From contig NZ_CP151633.1 of assembly GCF_038397715.1 (NCBI RefSeq), forward strand, positions 806,001-870,000: a stretch of DNA of 64,000 bases. Reading direction: 5' to 3'. The notes under the pieces are model-generated. The model searched no databases. It had not been told where the DNA came from and worked only from the letters and a program-made list of their open reading frames with translations. The DNA is from Microbacterium sp. LWO14-1.2 (GTDB lineage: Bacteria; Actinomycetota; Actinomycetes; Actinomycetales; Microbacteriaceae). Both the position numbers and the translations under genes were made by a program. Within the stretch, counting starts at the first letter, position 1. Every line of letters begins with the position of its first letter. Below are positions 27,310 to 37,600 of the stretch, one piece after another.

Positions 27310-28323
27310 ATGACGACGATCCATGAGGTGGCGCACGCCGCCGGGGTGTCGATCAGCACCGTCTCCTACGCGCTCAGCGGCAAGCGCCCGGTCTCCGAGA
27401 AGACGCGACGCCGCATCGAGGATGCGGCTCGCACGCTCGGCTACGAGCCGGACGCCGGCGCCCGCATGCTGGCGGGCCGCCGTACCCACATCTTCGCCCT
27501 CACCGAGCCGCTGCGCGCCGACACGCACGCCCCCACCCACATGGCTTTCGTGCTCGCCACGGCTGTCGCCGCCCGGCGCCGGGGCTACGACATCCTCCTC
27601 CTCACCGACGAGCAGACCTCGGACGGGATGAACCGCGTCGCGGCGAGCCGCCTCGTCGACGCGATCCTCGTGCTCGATGTCGCGCCGGACGACGACCGCG
27701 CCGCCATCGCGCGCAGCGTCCGCACGCCGACGGTGTTCATCGGCATCCCCGACGACGCGGAGGGCCTGACCTGCGTCGACCTCGACTTCGAGGCGGCGGG
27801 CGCGCTCGCGATCGACCGGCTCGCCGATGCCGGGCACCGACGCGTCATGCTGCTCGGCCAGACCGAGGTGTCATACCGCAAGTCGAACTTCCCCCGGCGG
27901 CTGCTCGCCGGCGTCACCGACCGCGCCGCGCACCGCGACATCGCCCTCGCCTGGGCGACGACCGGCGACACGACGACGGATGCCGCGTCCGTGCGCTCCA
28001 CGTGCGAGGCCGCCCTCGACCGCGGCGACCGCGCGTTCATCGTGCACGCGGTCGGCGACGTGCACGAGATCCTGCTCGCGACCGTCGCCGACCGGGGACT
28101 GCGCGTCGGCGAGGACGTCTCGGTCGTCTCGGCCGCGGCATCCTTCGACACGACCGAGCTGTCGGTCGCCGTCGACACGATCCCCCTCGTGCCGCAGCAG
28201 TCGTGCGAGCTCGCGGTCGACCTCGCCGTCGGCAGCGTCGAGAGCGGCGGATCGACGCCGCGCATCCACCTCATCCCACCCGAGTACCGCGAGGCCGGCT
28301 CGATCGCTCCCGCCCGGGGGTAG
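27310..28323 (+). CDS. LacI-family transcriptional regulator
   Basis: 337-residue repressor. DNA-binding head: TIHEVAHAAGVSISTVSYAL, then SGKRPVSEKTRRRIEDAARTLGYEPDAGARMLAGRR (hinge near residue 55), followed by a periplasmic-binding-like effector domain. The Met used (27310) begins the canonical LacI N-terminus and has GGAG just upstream; earlier in-frame residues are not family-like. Matching palindromes lie upstream of this gene and before the solute-binding protein gene, so it probably represses the sugar operon and itself until an oligosaccharide-derived inducer binds. Confidence 0.93.
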   Translation: MTTIHEVAHAAGVSISTVSYALSGKRPVSEKTRRRIEDAARTLGYEPDAGARMLAGRRTHIFALTEPLRADTHAPTHMAFVLATAVAARRRGYDILLLTDEQTSDGMNRVAASRLVDAILVLDVAPDDDRAAIARSVRTPTVFIGIPDDAEGLTCVDLDFEAAGALAIDRLADAGHRRVMLLGQTEVSYRKSNFPRRLLAGVTDRAAHRDIALAWATTGDTTTDAASVRSTCEAALDRGDRAFIVHAVGDVHEILLATVADRGLRVGEDVSVVSAAASFDTTELSVAVDTIPLVPQQSCELAVDLAVGSVESGGSTPRIHLIPPEYREAGSIAPARG

Positions 28324-28357
28324 CGAACCGCTCCTCGTCGCGATCGTCTGCGCGTTG

Positions 28358-28371
28358 TCGAAACGCTTCGA
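28358..28371. promoter_or_regulatory. LacI-type operator upstream of the sugar ABC operon
   Basis: TCGAAACGCTTCGA, near-perfect palindrome, sharing CGAARCGCTTCG with the site before the regulator gene. It is 78 bp upstream of the solute-binding protein start. Confidence 0.75.
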
Positions 28372-28448
28372 TGACGTGCAGGCCACAACTGAAGACGACC
28401 CGAAGAAGTGTCCCGGCCCGAGAGGCCACCGAGAAAGGAGTGCCGACG

Positions 28449-29756
28449 ATGGCACGCAACATCCGCACGACCAAGACGCTGGCCGCCGTGGCCGCGCTCA
28501 CCGCGGCAGGGCTCGCCCTGAGCGGCTGCGGCGCCGGCTCAGGAGACGAGGGCGGCGACGGCCAGACCCTGAAGCTCTGGCACTACGAGGGCGCGGACAG
28601 CGCCATGGGGAAGGCCTGGGCGGAGGCCATCTCGATCTTCGAGGAGGAGACCGGCGCGAAGGTCGAGTTCGAGGAGAAGTCGTTCGAGCAGATCCAGAAG
28701 ACGGCGAGCCAGGTGCTCGACACCGACGCCGCCCCCGACCTCATGGAGTTCAACAAGGGCAACGCGACGGCCGGATTCCTGGCCTCGACCGGCCTGATCG
28801 CCGACATCTCCGACGCGGTCGACGAGTACGGCTGGGACGAGAAGCTCGCTCCCTCGCTGCAGACCACCGCGAAGTACTCGGAGGACGGCGTGATGGGCGG
28901 CGACACCTGGTTCGGCATCCCGAACTACGGCGAGTTCGTGGGCGTCTACTACAACCAGGACGCGTTCGCCGAGGCCGGCCTCGAGATCCCCACCACCTAC
29001 GAGGAGTTCGTGGCCGTGCTCGACGCGTTCGTCGCGAAGGGCGTCACCCCGCTCGCCGAGGCAGGGGCCGAGTACCCGCTGGGTCAGCTCTGGTACCAGC
29101 TCGCGCTGCTCGAGGGCGACCGCAGCTTCGTCGACGCCTATCAGCTGTACGACGGCGAGGTCGACTGGCAGGGGCCGGAGATCAGCTCCGCGACCGAGAC
29201 GCTGAAGGAGTACGTCGACAAGGGGTACATCGCCTCCGACGTCTCGTCGGTCAAGGCCGAGGACGCGGGCGTCTCGTTCATCAACGGCACCTCGCCCATC
29301 TTCGTGTCCGGCTCGTGGTGGTTCGGCCGCTTCGTCGCCGAGGCGACCGGCTTCGACTGGACGATGACCGCTTTCCCCGGTGCCGACCTGTCGCTCGGCT
29401 CCTCGGGCAACCTCTGGGTCGTCCCCGAGAACGCCGCGAACAAGGAGCTGGCCTACCAGTTCATCGACATCACGATGCGCCCCGAGATCCAGGCCATCAT
29501 CGGCAACAACGGCGGGCTGCCCGTCGCCGCCGACACCGCCGACATCACCGACGAGAAGAGCGCCGCGCTCATCGAGACGTTCAACGGCGTGCTCGACGCC
29601 GACGGCCTCTCGTTCTACCCGGACTGGCCCGCACCCGGCTTCTACGACGTCATCGTGCAGGAGCTCCAGGGCCTCATCACGGGCTCGCAGGACGCGGAGA
29701 CCACCGACAAGAACCTCGGCGAGCAGTACGACGAGGGCACAGCGGAATTCCGTTGA
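28449..29756 (+). CDS. ABC transporter sugar-binding lipoprotein (family 1)
   Basis: 435-residue extracellular solute-binding protein. N-terminal lipoprotein signal peptide with lipobox LSGC (Cys27) after a hydrophobic Ala/Leu stretch. Family 1 features: QTLKLWHYEG, the conserved GVYYNQDAFAEAGL near 160, PTTYEEFVAVLDAF near 180, and the C-terminal RPEIQAIIGNNGGLPV. AAAGGAG lies about 9 nt before the ATG. It should capture an oligosaccharide at the membrane for the two permeases downstream. A 10-bp hairpin separates it from them. Confidence 0.93.
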   Translation: MARNIRTTKTLAAVAALTAAGLALSGCGAGSGDEGGDGQTLKLWHYEGADSAMGKAWAEAISIFEEETGAKVEFEEKSFEQIQKTASQVLDTDAAPDLMEFNKGNATAGFLASTGLIADISDAVDEYGWDEKLAPSLQTTAKYSEDGVMGGDTWFGIPNYGEFVGVYYNQDAFAEAGLEIPTTYEEFVAVLDAFVAKGVTPLAEAGAEYPLGQLWYQLALLEGDRSFVDAYQLYDGEVDWQGPEISSATETLKEYVDKGYIASDVSSVKAEDAGVSFINGTSPIFVSGSWWFGRFVAEATGFDWTMTAFPGADLSLGSSGNLWVVPENAANKELAYQFIDITMRPEIQAIIGNNGGLPVAADTADITDEKSAALIETFNGVLDADGLSFYPDWPAPGFYDVIVQELQGLITGSQDAETTDKNLGEQYDEGTAEFR

Positions 29757-29763
29757 TCGATTC

Positions 29764-29793
29764 GCGGAGGGCGGCGCCCGCGTCGCCCTCCGC
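29764..29793 (+). promoter_or_regulatory. Intercistronic hairpin after the binding-protein gene
   Basis: GCGGAGGGCG (29764-29773) pairs perfectly with CGCCCTCCGC (29784-29793) in the 55-bp gap between the binding-protein and permease genes. It could protect or partly terminate the message, giving more binding protein than permease. Confidence 0.6.
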
Positions 29794-29811
29794 ATCCTCC
29801 TGGAGAAGAAC

Positions 29812-30789
29812 ATGACACTCGCCACGCGCGAACCCCGCACGAGCAAGGGCCGCACCAAGCTGCCGCCCGAACAGCCGTCGATCCCGCAGCGCCGCGGCGG
29901 CACCGGCGCGTACTGGATGTACCTGCTGCCCGGCTTCGTCCTGCTGCTGGTCGTCGTCATCGTGCCGCTGATCTGGAACGTGTACCTCACCTTCACGAAG
30001 TGGAAGGGCGTGCGCACGCCGGAGTTCATCGGACTCGAGAACTGGCAGAAGATCCTCACAGACAGCGACTTCTGGACCTCGTTCGGGAACTCCGTGTGGA
30101 TGATCATCGCGATGGTGGTCGTCCCGACGATCGTCGGACTGGTCGTGGCCGCCCTGCTCTTCGACGTCGTCGGACGCAAGTTCGGCGGCAAGGTCGGCAG
30201 CTTCCTCCGCGCGACGTACTACCTCCCGCAGATCCTGCCCATCGCGGTCGCCGGCATCGTCATCGGATGGATCGTGCGGCCGGGCGGCGACGGCGCCCTC
30301 AACCAGATCCTCGGCGCCTTCGGCATCCCGTCCTACGACTGGCTCGGCCAGATGCCCTCCGCGCTGATCGTGCTCATGGTCGTCATGGTCTGGGTGCAGC
30401 TCGGCTACCCCGTGGTGGTGTTCATGGCCGCGCTGCAGCGCGTCGACCCCGAGCTGTACGAAGCGGCAGAGCTCGACGGCGCGAACTGGTTCCAGCGCTT
30501 CTCCGCCATCACCATGAGCATCATCCGTCCCGAGATCTTCGTCGTGACGCTCACCTGCACGATCGCCGCGCTCAAGGTCTTCGGCCCGGTCTACATCATC
30601 ACGCGCGGCGGACCGGCCGGTTCGACTCTCGTGCCCGCGTACTACGCGTACCAGGAGTTCTTCACCAAGCGGAACGTCGGATACGGCGCGACCATCGCGA
30701 CCGTGCTCACCATCGTCGTGGTCATCGTGTCGATCATCTTCATCCGGGTGCAGAACTCGCTCGAGCGCAAGGAAAGGGCGGGTCTGTGA
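29812..30789 (+). CDS. Sugar ABC transporter permease (MalF/UgpA-like)
   Basis: 325-residue permease with about six membrane helices after a basic cytoplasmic N-terminus. The EAA loop that contacts the ATPase is DPELYEAAELDGANWFQRF (near residue 215), ending in ITMSIIRPEI. ATG 29812 follows GGAG by 8 nt and is the first Met before the membrane region. Its TGA shares one base with the next ATG (TGATG), so the two permeases are translationally coupled. Confidence 0.93.
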   Translation: MTLATREPRTSKGRTKLPPEQPSIPQRRGGTGAYWMYLLPGFVLLLVVVIVPLIWNVYLTFTKWKGVRTPEFIGLENWQKILTDSDFWTSFGNSVWMIIAMVVVPTIVGLVVAALLFDVVGRKFGGKVGSFLRATYYLPQILPIAVAGIVIGWIVRPGGDGALNQILGAFGIPSYDWLGQMPSALIVLMVVMVWVQLGYPVVVFMAALQRVDPELYEAAELDGANWFQRFSAITMSIIRPEIFVVTLTCTIAALKVFGPVYIITRGGPAGSTLVPAYYAYQEFFTKRNVGYGATIATVLTIVVVIVSIIFIRVQNSLERKERAGL

Positions 30790-31676
30790 TGCACGCCACC
30801 ACCGCCATCGTCACCGGCAAACCGACCAAGACCCGTCCCCGCGGCGGCATGACGAAGAAGCGCCCGGTCGACTGGCTGCTGCTCGCGCTCATCGTGATCG
30901 GTGCGCTGCTCGTGATCGCGCCGTTCTACCTCGTGCTCGTGAACTCGTTCAAGTCACCGGTCGACTACGCGACCTCCGGCCCCCTCGCGTTCCCCGAGAG
31001 CCTCGACTTCGGCGGGATCATCAAGTTCTGGGAGCGGGTGAACTTCCCCGAGAAGGTCTGGAACTCGATCTTCATCTCGGGCATCGTCGCCGTGCTGGCA
31101 GTCGTGATCTCGATGCTGAACGCCTTCGCGATCGGCATCGGACGCGTGCGCGGTCGCTCCTGGATCGTGCTGCTCTTCCTGCTCGCGAACCTGCTGCCCC
31201 AGGAGGCGCTGCTCTACCCGCTCTACTACATGTTCAAGTCCGTCGGGCTCTACGACAACGTGTGGTCGGTCATCATCGTGTTCACAGTGATCCAGGCGGC
31301 GTTCGGCACCTACCTGCTCTCGTCGGTCTACGGCACGTTCCCCAAGGAGGTGCTCGAAGCCGCGTCCCTCGACGGAGCCAACCGCTGGCAGATCCTCTGG
31401 CGCGTCGTGTTCCCGATCAGCCGCCCGACGCTGTCGGTGCTGCTCATCTTCTTCTTCATCTGGACGTGGAACGAGTTCCTCATCCCCCTGACGTTCCTCG
31501 CCTCGAACGCCAACCAGACCGTCCCGGTCGCGATCAGCGTGCTGCAGGGCGACCGGTTGATGGACGTCACCACCACGAGCGCGTCGGCCCTGCTGGGCAT
31601 CATCCCCACGCTCATCTTCTTCCTCATCTTCCAGCGCACGCTGACACGCGGCATCACGGCAGGAGCAGTCAAGTAA
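30789..31676 (+). CDS. Sugar ABC transporter permease (MalG/UgpE-like)
   Basis: 295-residue partner permease with about six membrane helices. EAA loop: PKEVLEAASLDGANRWQILWRVVFP near residue 195. It begins at the TGATG junction with the first permease and ends at TAATG with the alpha-xylosidase. No ATP-binding protein is encoded in the operon; a shared MsiK-type ATPase elsewhere in the genome is the usual actinobacterial solution (inference). Confidence 0.93.
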   Translation: MHATTAIVTGKPTKTRPRGGMTKKRPVDWLLLALIVIGALLVIAPFYLVLVNSFKSPVDYATSGPLAFPESLDFGGIIKFWERVNFPEKVWNSIFISGIVAVLAVVISMLNAFAIGIGRVRGRSWIVLLFLLANLLPQEALLYPLYYMFKSVGLYDNVWSVIIVFTVIQAAFGTYLLSSVYGTFPKEVLEAASLDGANRWQILWRVVFPISRPTLSVLLIFFFIWTWNEFLIPLTFLASNANQTVPVAISVLQGDRLMDVTTTSASALLGIIPTLIFFLIFQRTLTRGITAGAVK

Positions 31677-33903
31677 TGAAGTTCACCGACGGGTTCTGGC
31701 AGCTGCGTCCGGGCGTCACGGCGCTCTACGCGCAGGAGGCCTACGACATCGCCGAGACCTCCACCCCCGACGGTCCGGGCATCGTCGTCACCGCGCCGAC
31801 CATGGTGATCGCCAAGCGAGGCGACACGCTCAACCGCCCGGTGCTCACGACGACGCTCTCCTCCCCCGCGGAAGGAGTCGTCCGCGTGCGCATCGCCCAC
31901 CACGAGGGCGCGCAGTGGCACGGCGGCTTCGCGCTCACGGGCGCCGGTACGGGCTCGGCTCGGGTGTCGCTCGGCGACGCCGGCGGGTCCCTGGATGCCG
32001 GTGCGCTCGTCGCGCGCATCGCACCGGGGGCGCCGTGGGACCTCTCCTTCGAGATCGACGGACGGCGCGTCACGGGCAGCGGCCACAAGGCCCAGGGCTA
32101 CGTGCGCCTCGCCCCCGACGCGCAGGTCGACGCGGGCATCGTCGACAACGCCCGTCAGGGCGGGTCTCCTGCGACCGCGACGGCATTCGTGCACGAGCAG
32201 CTCGACCTCGGCGTCGGTGAACTGGTGTACGGACTCGGCGAGCGCTTCGGCCCACTCGTCAAGAACGGCCAGTCGGTCGACATCTGGAACGCCGACGGCG
32301 GCACGTCCAGCGAGCAGGCCTACAAGAGCATCCCGTTCCACCTGTCGAACCGGGGCTACGGCGTGCTCGTGAACGATCCGGGCCACGTCTCGTACGAGAT
32401 CGGCTCCGAGGCGGTCGAGCGCGTGCAGTTCTCGGTCTCCGGCGAGGTGCTGGAGTACTTCGTCATCGCCGGCCCCACCCCGAAGGACGTGCTCGGCCGC
32501 TACACCGCGCTCACGGGCCGCCCGCCCGTCGTGCCCGCCTGGTCGTACGGCCTGTGGCTGTCGACGAGCTTCACCACCGACTACGACGAGCAGACGGTCA
32601 CGTCGTTCATCGACGAGATGGCGGCACGTGAACTGCCAGTGTCGGTGTTCCACTTCGACTGCTTCTGGATGCGCGAGTTCAACTGGTGCGACTTCGAGTG
32701 GGATCCCCGCGTGTTCCCCGACCCCGACGGGATGCTCGCGCGCCTGCACGAGAAGGACCTGCGCGTCTGCGTGTGGATCAACCCGTACATCGGTCAGCGC
32801 TCCCCCCTGTTCCGCGAGGCGGCCGACCAGGGCTTCCTCGTGCGCCGCCCCGACGGCTCGGTGTGGCAGTGGGACCTGTGGCAGGCCGGCATGGGACTCG
32901 TCGACTTCACGAACCCCGAGGCGACCGCCTGGTACCAGGCGCACCTGCGCCGTCTCGTCGAGCAGGGCGTCGACTGCTTCAAGACCGACTTCGGCGAGCG
33001 CATCCCCACCGAGGTCGTCTGGGCCGACGGCTCCGACCCCCTCCGCATGCACAACCTCTACACCGACCTGTACAACCGGGCCGTGCACGACGTGCTGACC
33101 GAGGCACGGGGCGCCGACGACGCCGTGCTCTTCGCCCGTTCCGCGACGGCGGGCGGCCAGAGCATGCCGGTGCACTGGGGCGGCGACTCCACGTCGACGT
33201 ACGCGTCGATGGCGGAGACGCTGCGCGGCGGGCTCTCCCTCGCCCTCAGCGGCTTCGCTTTCTGGAGCCACGACATCGGCGGCTTCGAGGGCACGCCGGA
33301 CGCCGGGGTGTTCAAGCGCTGGACGGCCTTCGGTCTGCTGGGCTCGCACTCGCGCTTCCACGGGTCGAGCTCGTACCGCGTGCCGTGGGCGTTCGACGAC
33401 GAGGCCGTCGACGTGACCCGCCGGTTCACCCACCTGAAGATGCGGCTCATGCCGTACCTGTACCAGCAGGGACTGGATGCTGCCGCGACCGGCATCCCCC
33501 TGATGCGGCCCCTGCAGCTGGAGTTCCCCGAGGACCCAGCGGTCGGGTACCTCGACCGCCAGTACATGCTCGGGTCGAACCTGCTCGTCGCTCCGGTGTT
33601 CTCGGCCGACGGGTCGGTGGAGTTCTATCTGCCCGACGGCGAATGGACGTCGCTGCTCACGGGCGAGACGGTCACGGGGGGCGGATGGCGTCGCGAGACC
33701 CACGACTTCGACTCGCTGCCCCTGTACGTCCGCCCCGGCACCGCTCTGCCGTGGGGCGCGCGCACCGATCGCCCTGACTACGACTACCACGAGGGTCTCG
33801 AGGTGCGGGTGTTCCCCGGCGGCGAAGGGATCGTCGCGGTGACCGTGACCGCCCCCGACGGCGACCGCAGAACGTACGACGTCGACCTCGGCCAGGTGAC
33901 GCG

Positions 33904-33907
<4 letters not shown>
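31676..33907 (+). CDS. yicI: Alpha-xylosidase, GH31 (YicI type)
   Basis: 743-residue GH31 enzyme. N-terminal beta-sandwich, then the barrel with the nucleophile Asp438 in [15 protein letters not shown] and the likely acid/base Asp504 in [10 protein letters not shown]. The FGERIPT segment after the nucleophile, and [17 protein letters not shown], match YicI-like alpha-xylosidases rather than alpha-glucosidases. No signal peptide, so it removes alpha-xylose from imported xyloglucan-type oligosaccharides or isoprimeverose in the cytoplasm. The ATG overlaps the permease TAA by one base and the stop overlaps the GH1 start by 4 nt. Confidence 0.92.
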
Positions 33908-35352
<1,445 letters not shown>

Positions 35353-35374
35353 GGTGAGCCCGCGAGGGCACGTG

Positions 35375-35538
35375 GCGTGAGCGCGTGAGCGCGAGGGCGG
35401 CGGTGAGCGGGCCCCCACCGCGTGAGCGCGTGAGCGCGTGAGCGCGTGAGCGCGAGCGCGGCGGTGAGCGCGTCCCCCACCGCGTGAGCGCGTGAGCGCG
35501 AGCGCGGCGGTGAGCGCGTCCCCCACCGCGTGAGCGCC
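35375..35538. repeat. Nested minisatellite
   Basis: About three and a quarter copies of a 45-46-bp unit (starting GCGTGAGCGCGTGAGCGCGA and ending GCCCCCACC or GTCCCCCACC) at 35375-35419, 35420-35481, 35482-35527 and 35528-35538. The second copy is longer by exactly two 8-bp CGTGAGCG subrepeats. It fills the gap between the GH1 stop and the convergent coiled-coil gene. Confidence 0.9.
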
Positions 35539-35542
35539 TCGA

Positions 35543-36346
35543 CTAGCGCTTGTCGGGCCGCTGCTTCCGGTCGTTCCACGCGGCGAACGCGGAGGCGGCG
35601 GCTCCGGCCGCACGGTCGAAGGCCTCCGCCGACCGCGAGATCATGTCCTGCGCGGCATCCTGCCAGGTCGGCGCCGCAGGGGCTTCCCCGGCCTGCACCC
35701 GCGCCGCGTGCTCCGCCGCCTCGAACGCCCGCTCCAGATCGGCGACCGCGTCGCGATAGGCGGCGAACTCCGCCGGCGTCGTGACCTTCCCGCCCGCAGC
35801 GCGGCGCGCGTCGACCGCGGCGCCCGCCGCCCGCAGGTAGGCCGCCGTCTCGGGCTGCTTGACGTCGGTCATCGCCGGATAGGCGATCTGCAGCGACGCA
35901 TCCGTCTCGTACCGCATCCACCGCGCGGTGATCGCCTCGTGCTCGGCCTGCAGCCGCTCGAGCGGTCGAGGAGCGGATGCCGCGGGCAACGCCGCCCGCG
36001 CAGCGCTGAGCCGCACCTGCTTGGCTCGGACGTCGGCCGCAGCGGCCTTCGCGTCGTTCTCCTTCTCGCGCAGCATCCGTTTGGCTCCGGCGACCTGCTC
36101 GGGCGTCGCCCGCCGCGCGCTGCGCTCGGCCGAGACGCGCGCGTACTCGGCCCTGGCCAGTCGGGCGGCCATGCGACGTTCGGTCGCGAGCTGCTGCGCC
36201 TGTCTGAGGTCGTGCCGCGCGGCGTCGACCGCGAGCCGGCGTCCGCTCTTCATGCTCCGCCTCCGCATCCCGATGCCTCCCGCGGCGACTCCTCCGGCCG
36301 CGACGGGCGCGATCCACCACCACTCGATGAGCAGCAGCGGATCCAT
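35543..36346 (-). CDS. Hypothetical membrane-anchored coiled-coil protein
   Basis: 267 residues. An N-terminal hydrophobic segment (LLIEWWWIAPVAAGGVAAGG, about 4-24) is followed by RRR and a long Ala/Arg/Glu-rich helical region (about 35-125) that should form a coiled coil, then a more mixed C-terminal part with a second helical stretch (DLERAFEAAEHAARVQAG). One-pass topology with a cytoplasmic helical body is inferred from the positive residues after the helix. I do not recognise a family. A C/T-rich tract lies just upstream of its start. Confidence 0.65.
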   Translation of the reverse strand: MDPLLLIEWWWIAPVAAGGVAAGGIGMRRRSMKSGRRLAVDAARHDLRQAQQLATERRMAARLARAEYARVSAERSARRATPEQVAGAKRMLREKENDAKAAAADVRAKQVRLSAARAALPAASAPRPLERLQAEHEAITARWMRYETDASLQIAYPAMTDVKQPETAAYLRAAGAAVDARRAAGGKVTTPAEFAAYRDAVADLERAFEAAEHAARVQAGEAPAAPTWQDAAQDMISRSAEAFDRAAGAAASAFAAWNDRKQRPDKR

Positions 36347-36381
36347 GCTTCGATGCTACCCAGTGCCCACGACTCTGTCCC

Positions 36382-36481
36382 CCGCCTGCCCCCTGCCCTT
36401 CCTGCCCCTGCCCCTAACCTCCTGCCCCTGCCCCTCCCCTCCTGCCCCTGCCCGTGCCCTCCTGCCCCTGCCCTCCTGCCC
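36382..36481. repeat. C/T-rich low-complexity tract
   Basis: About 100 bp built from CCTGCC, CCCCTG and CTCCTGCC units, almost purine-free on the plus strand. The minus strand therefore has many GGGG and GGG runs separated by 1-5 nt, which is compatible with G-quadruplex formation. It is upstream of the coiled-coil gene and abuts the left edge of the DUF559 element. Confidence 0.75.
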
Positions 36482-36485
36482 CGCA

Positions 36486-36563
36486 ACTTCTGCGGCCTTT
36501 GCCACCTTGTGCGGCCATCACGGAGGCCTGTGGCCGCAGAAGTTCGCCGTGGCCGCAGAAGGT
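36486..36563. repeat. Left 78-bp four-unit palindromic cluster
   Basis: Units ACTTCTGCGGCC (36486), ACCTTGTGCGGCC (36504, one change), GGCCGCAGAAGT (36532) and GGCCGCAGAAGGT (36551): two forward then two inverted, with spacers of 6, 15 and 7 nt. The cluster ends 102 bp before the DUF559 gene. Confidence 0.85.
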
Positions 36564-36665
36564 GACGCGCTCATCCCTTCTGCACACCGCGGGCCAGCGC
36601 CCGATTCTCCCCCGATCGGGTTGCGGGCGGCATTCCCGGGGGCATCGACGCCGCATCCTTGGTCG

Positions 36666-37514
36666 ATGGACCTGACCGCATGGCTCGCCGCGCACGGCGG
36701 TATCGCTCACCGATCGGATGCCGCAGCGCACGGCTTCTCGCCTCGCCACGTGCGGGCGGCGATCCGGGCGGGTGATGTGCGGCGCATACGAGCGCAATGG
36801 GTGGCGCTCGATTCCGCGCCCGACGACCTCACCGCGGCCGCCGCCGCATCCGGCCGGCTGACCTGCGTCTCGCTCGCCCGGCGCCGCGGATGGTGGATGC
36901 CCGATCGCGTGGATGCCGGACTGCACCTCCAGGTCGGTGCGAACGCGCATCGGCATCGCGACGATGCGAGGCTGCACTGGGGCGCGCCGCTCATCGATCG
37001 CGGCGCCCGAGAACTCACGGCCTCCGTCGAAGACGCGTTGGCGCATATCGCGGTGTGCTGCTCCCACGAAGAGGCTCGGGTGATCTGGGAGTCGGCGATC
37101 CGTGTGGAGGGCCTCGACGTCGAGGCCCTCCGGCTCGTGCGGTGGCGCGACCAGCGCTCGCGCGGTCTCGCCGACGAGGTCGTCGGGTTGTCCGATTCCG
37201 GTCTCGAGACCATCGTCGTCGTGCGACTCAGCGGGTGGGGCGTACCGGTGCGGCAGCAAGTGCGGCTGGCAGGAAGACGAGTGGACATCGTGATCGGCTC
37301 GCACCTGGTGATCCAGATCGACGGGTACGCGCACCACTCGTCGTCGGCGCAGCGTGGTTCCGACGTCGCCCACGATGCGGAACTGAGACTCCGCGGCTAC
37401 ACGGTGCTGCGGTTCACCTTCGGCCAGATCGTGCACGACTGGCCGAAGGTGGAGCGCACTCTGCAGGCCGCCATCGCGCGCGGCCTGCACCTGCCGCCCG
37501 GACGTCGCACCTGA
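36666..37514 (+). CDS. AbiEi-type N-terminal domain plus DUF559 (PD-(D/E)XK-like) protein
   Basis: 282 residues. N-terminal helix-turn-helix-like region (MDLTAWLAAHGGIAHRSDAA, then HGFSPRHVRAAIRAGDVRRIRAQWV) resembles AbiEi-family antitoxin DNA-binding domains. The C-terminal part (about 175-275) resembles DUF559/Vsr-like endonuclease folds: RRVDIVIGSHLVIQIDGYAHH, then DVAHDAELRLRGYTVLRFTFGQI. The position where such nucleases usually have a catalytic Glu before DG reads IQIDG, with Gln. CATCCT 6 nt before the ATG suggests a leaderless message. No partner toxin gene is adjacent. The start replaces earlier in-frame codons because they are low-complexity Pro/Cys sequence. Confidence 0.75.
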   Translation: MDLTAWLAAHGGIAHRSDAAAHGFSPRHVRAAIRAGDVRRIRAQWVALDSAPDDLTAAAAASGRLTCVSLARRRGWWMPDRVDAGLHLQVGANAHRHRDDARLHWGAPLIDRGARELTASVEDALAHIAVCCSHEEARVIWESAIRVEGLDVEALRLVRWRDQRSRGLADEVVGLSDSGLETIVVVRLSGWGVPVRQQVRLAGRRVDIVIGSHLVIQIDGYAHHSSSAQRGSDVAHDAELRLRGYTVLRFTFGQIVHDWPKVERTLQAAIARGLHLPPGRRT

Positions 37515-37522
37515 CAGGAGCA

Positions 37523-37600
37523 TGTTCTGCGGCCATGAGCGACTTCTGCGGCCACGACGCAGGGTCGCGGCCGCAGAAGGCGACAAGGGCCGCAGAAGTT
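37523..37600. repeat. Right 78-bp four-unit palindromic cluster
   Basis: Units TGTTCTGCGGCC (37523), ACTTCTGCGGCC (37542), GGCCGCAGAAGG (37569) and GGCCGCAGAAGTT (37588), spacers 7, 15 and 7 nt. Same order, orientation and total length as the left cluster although the spacer sequences differ. It starts 8 bp after the DUF559 stop and ends 34 bp before the ABC exporter stop on the other strand. Confidence 0.85.

Noticed and set aside
35375..35538. Repeat array as a CRISPR
   Set aside because: Repeats are contiguous with no unique spacers and have 8-bp internal periodicity; no cas genes are present.
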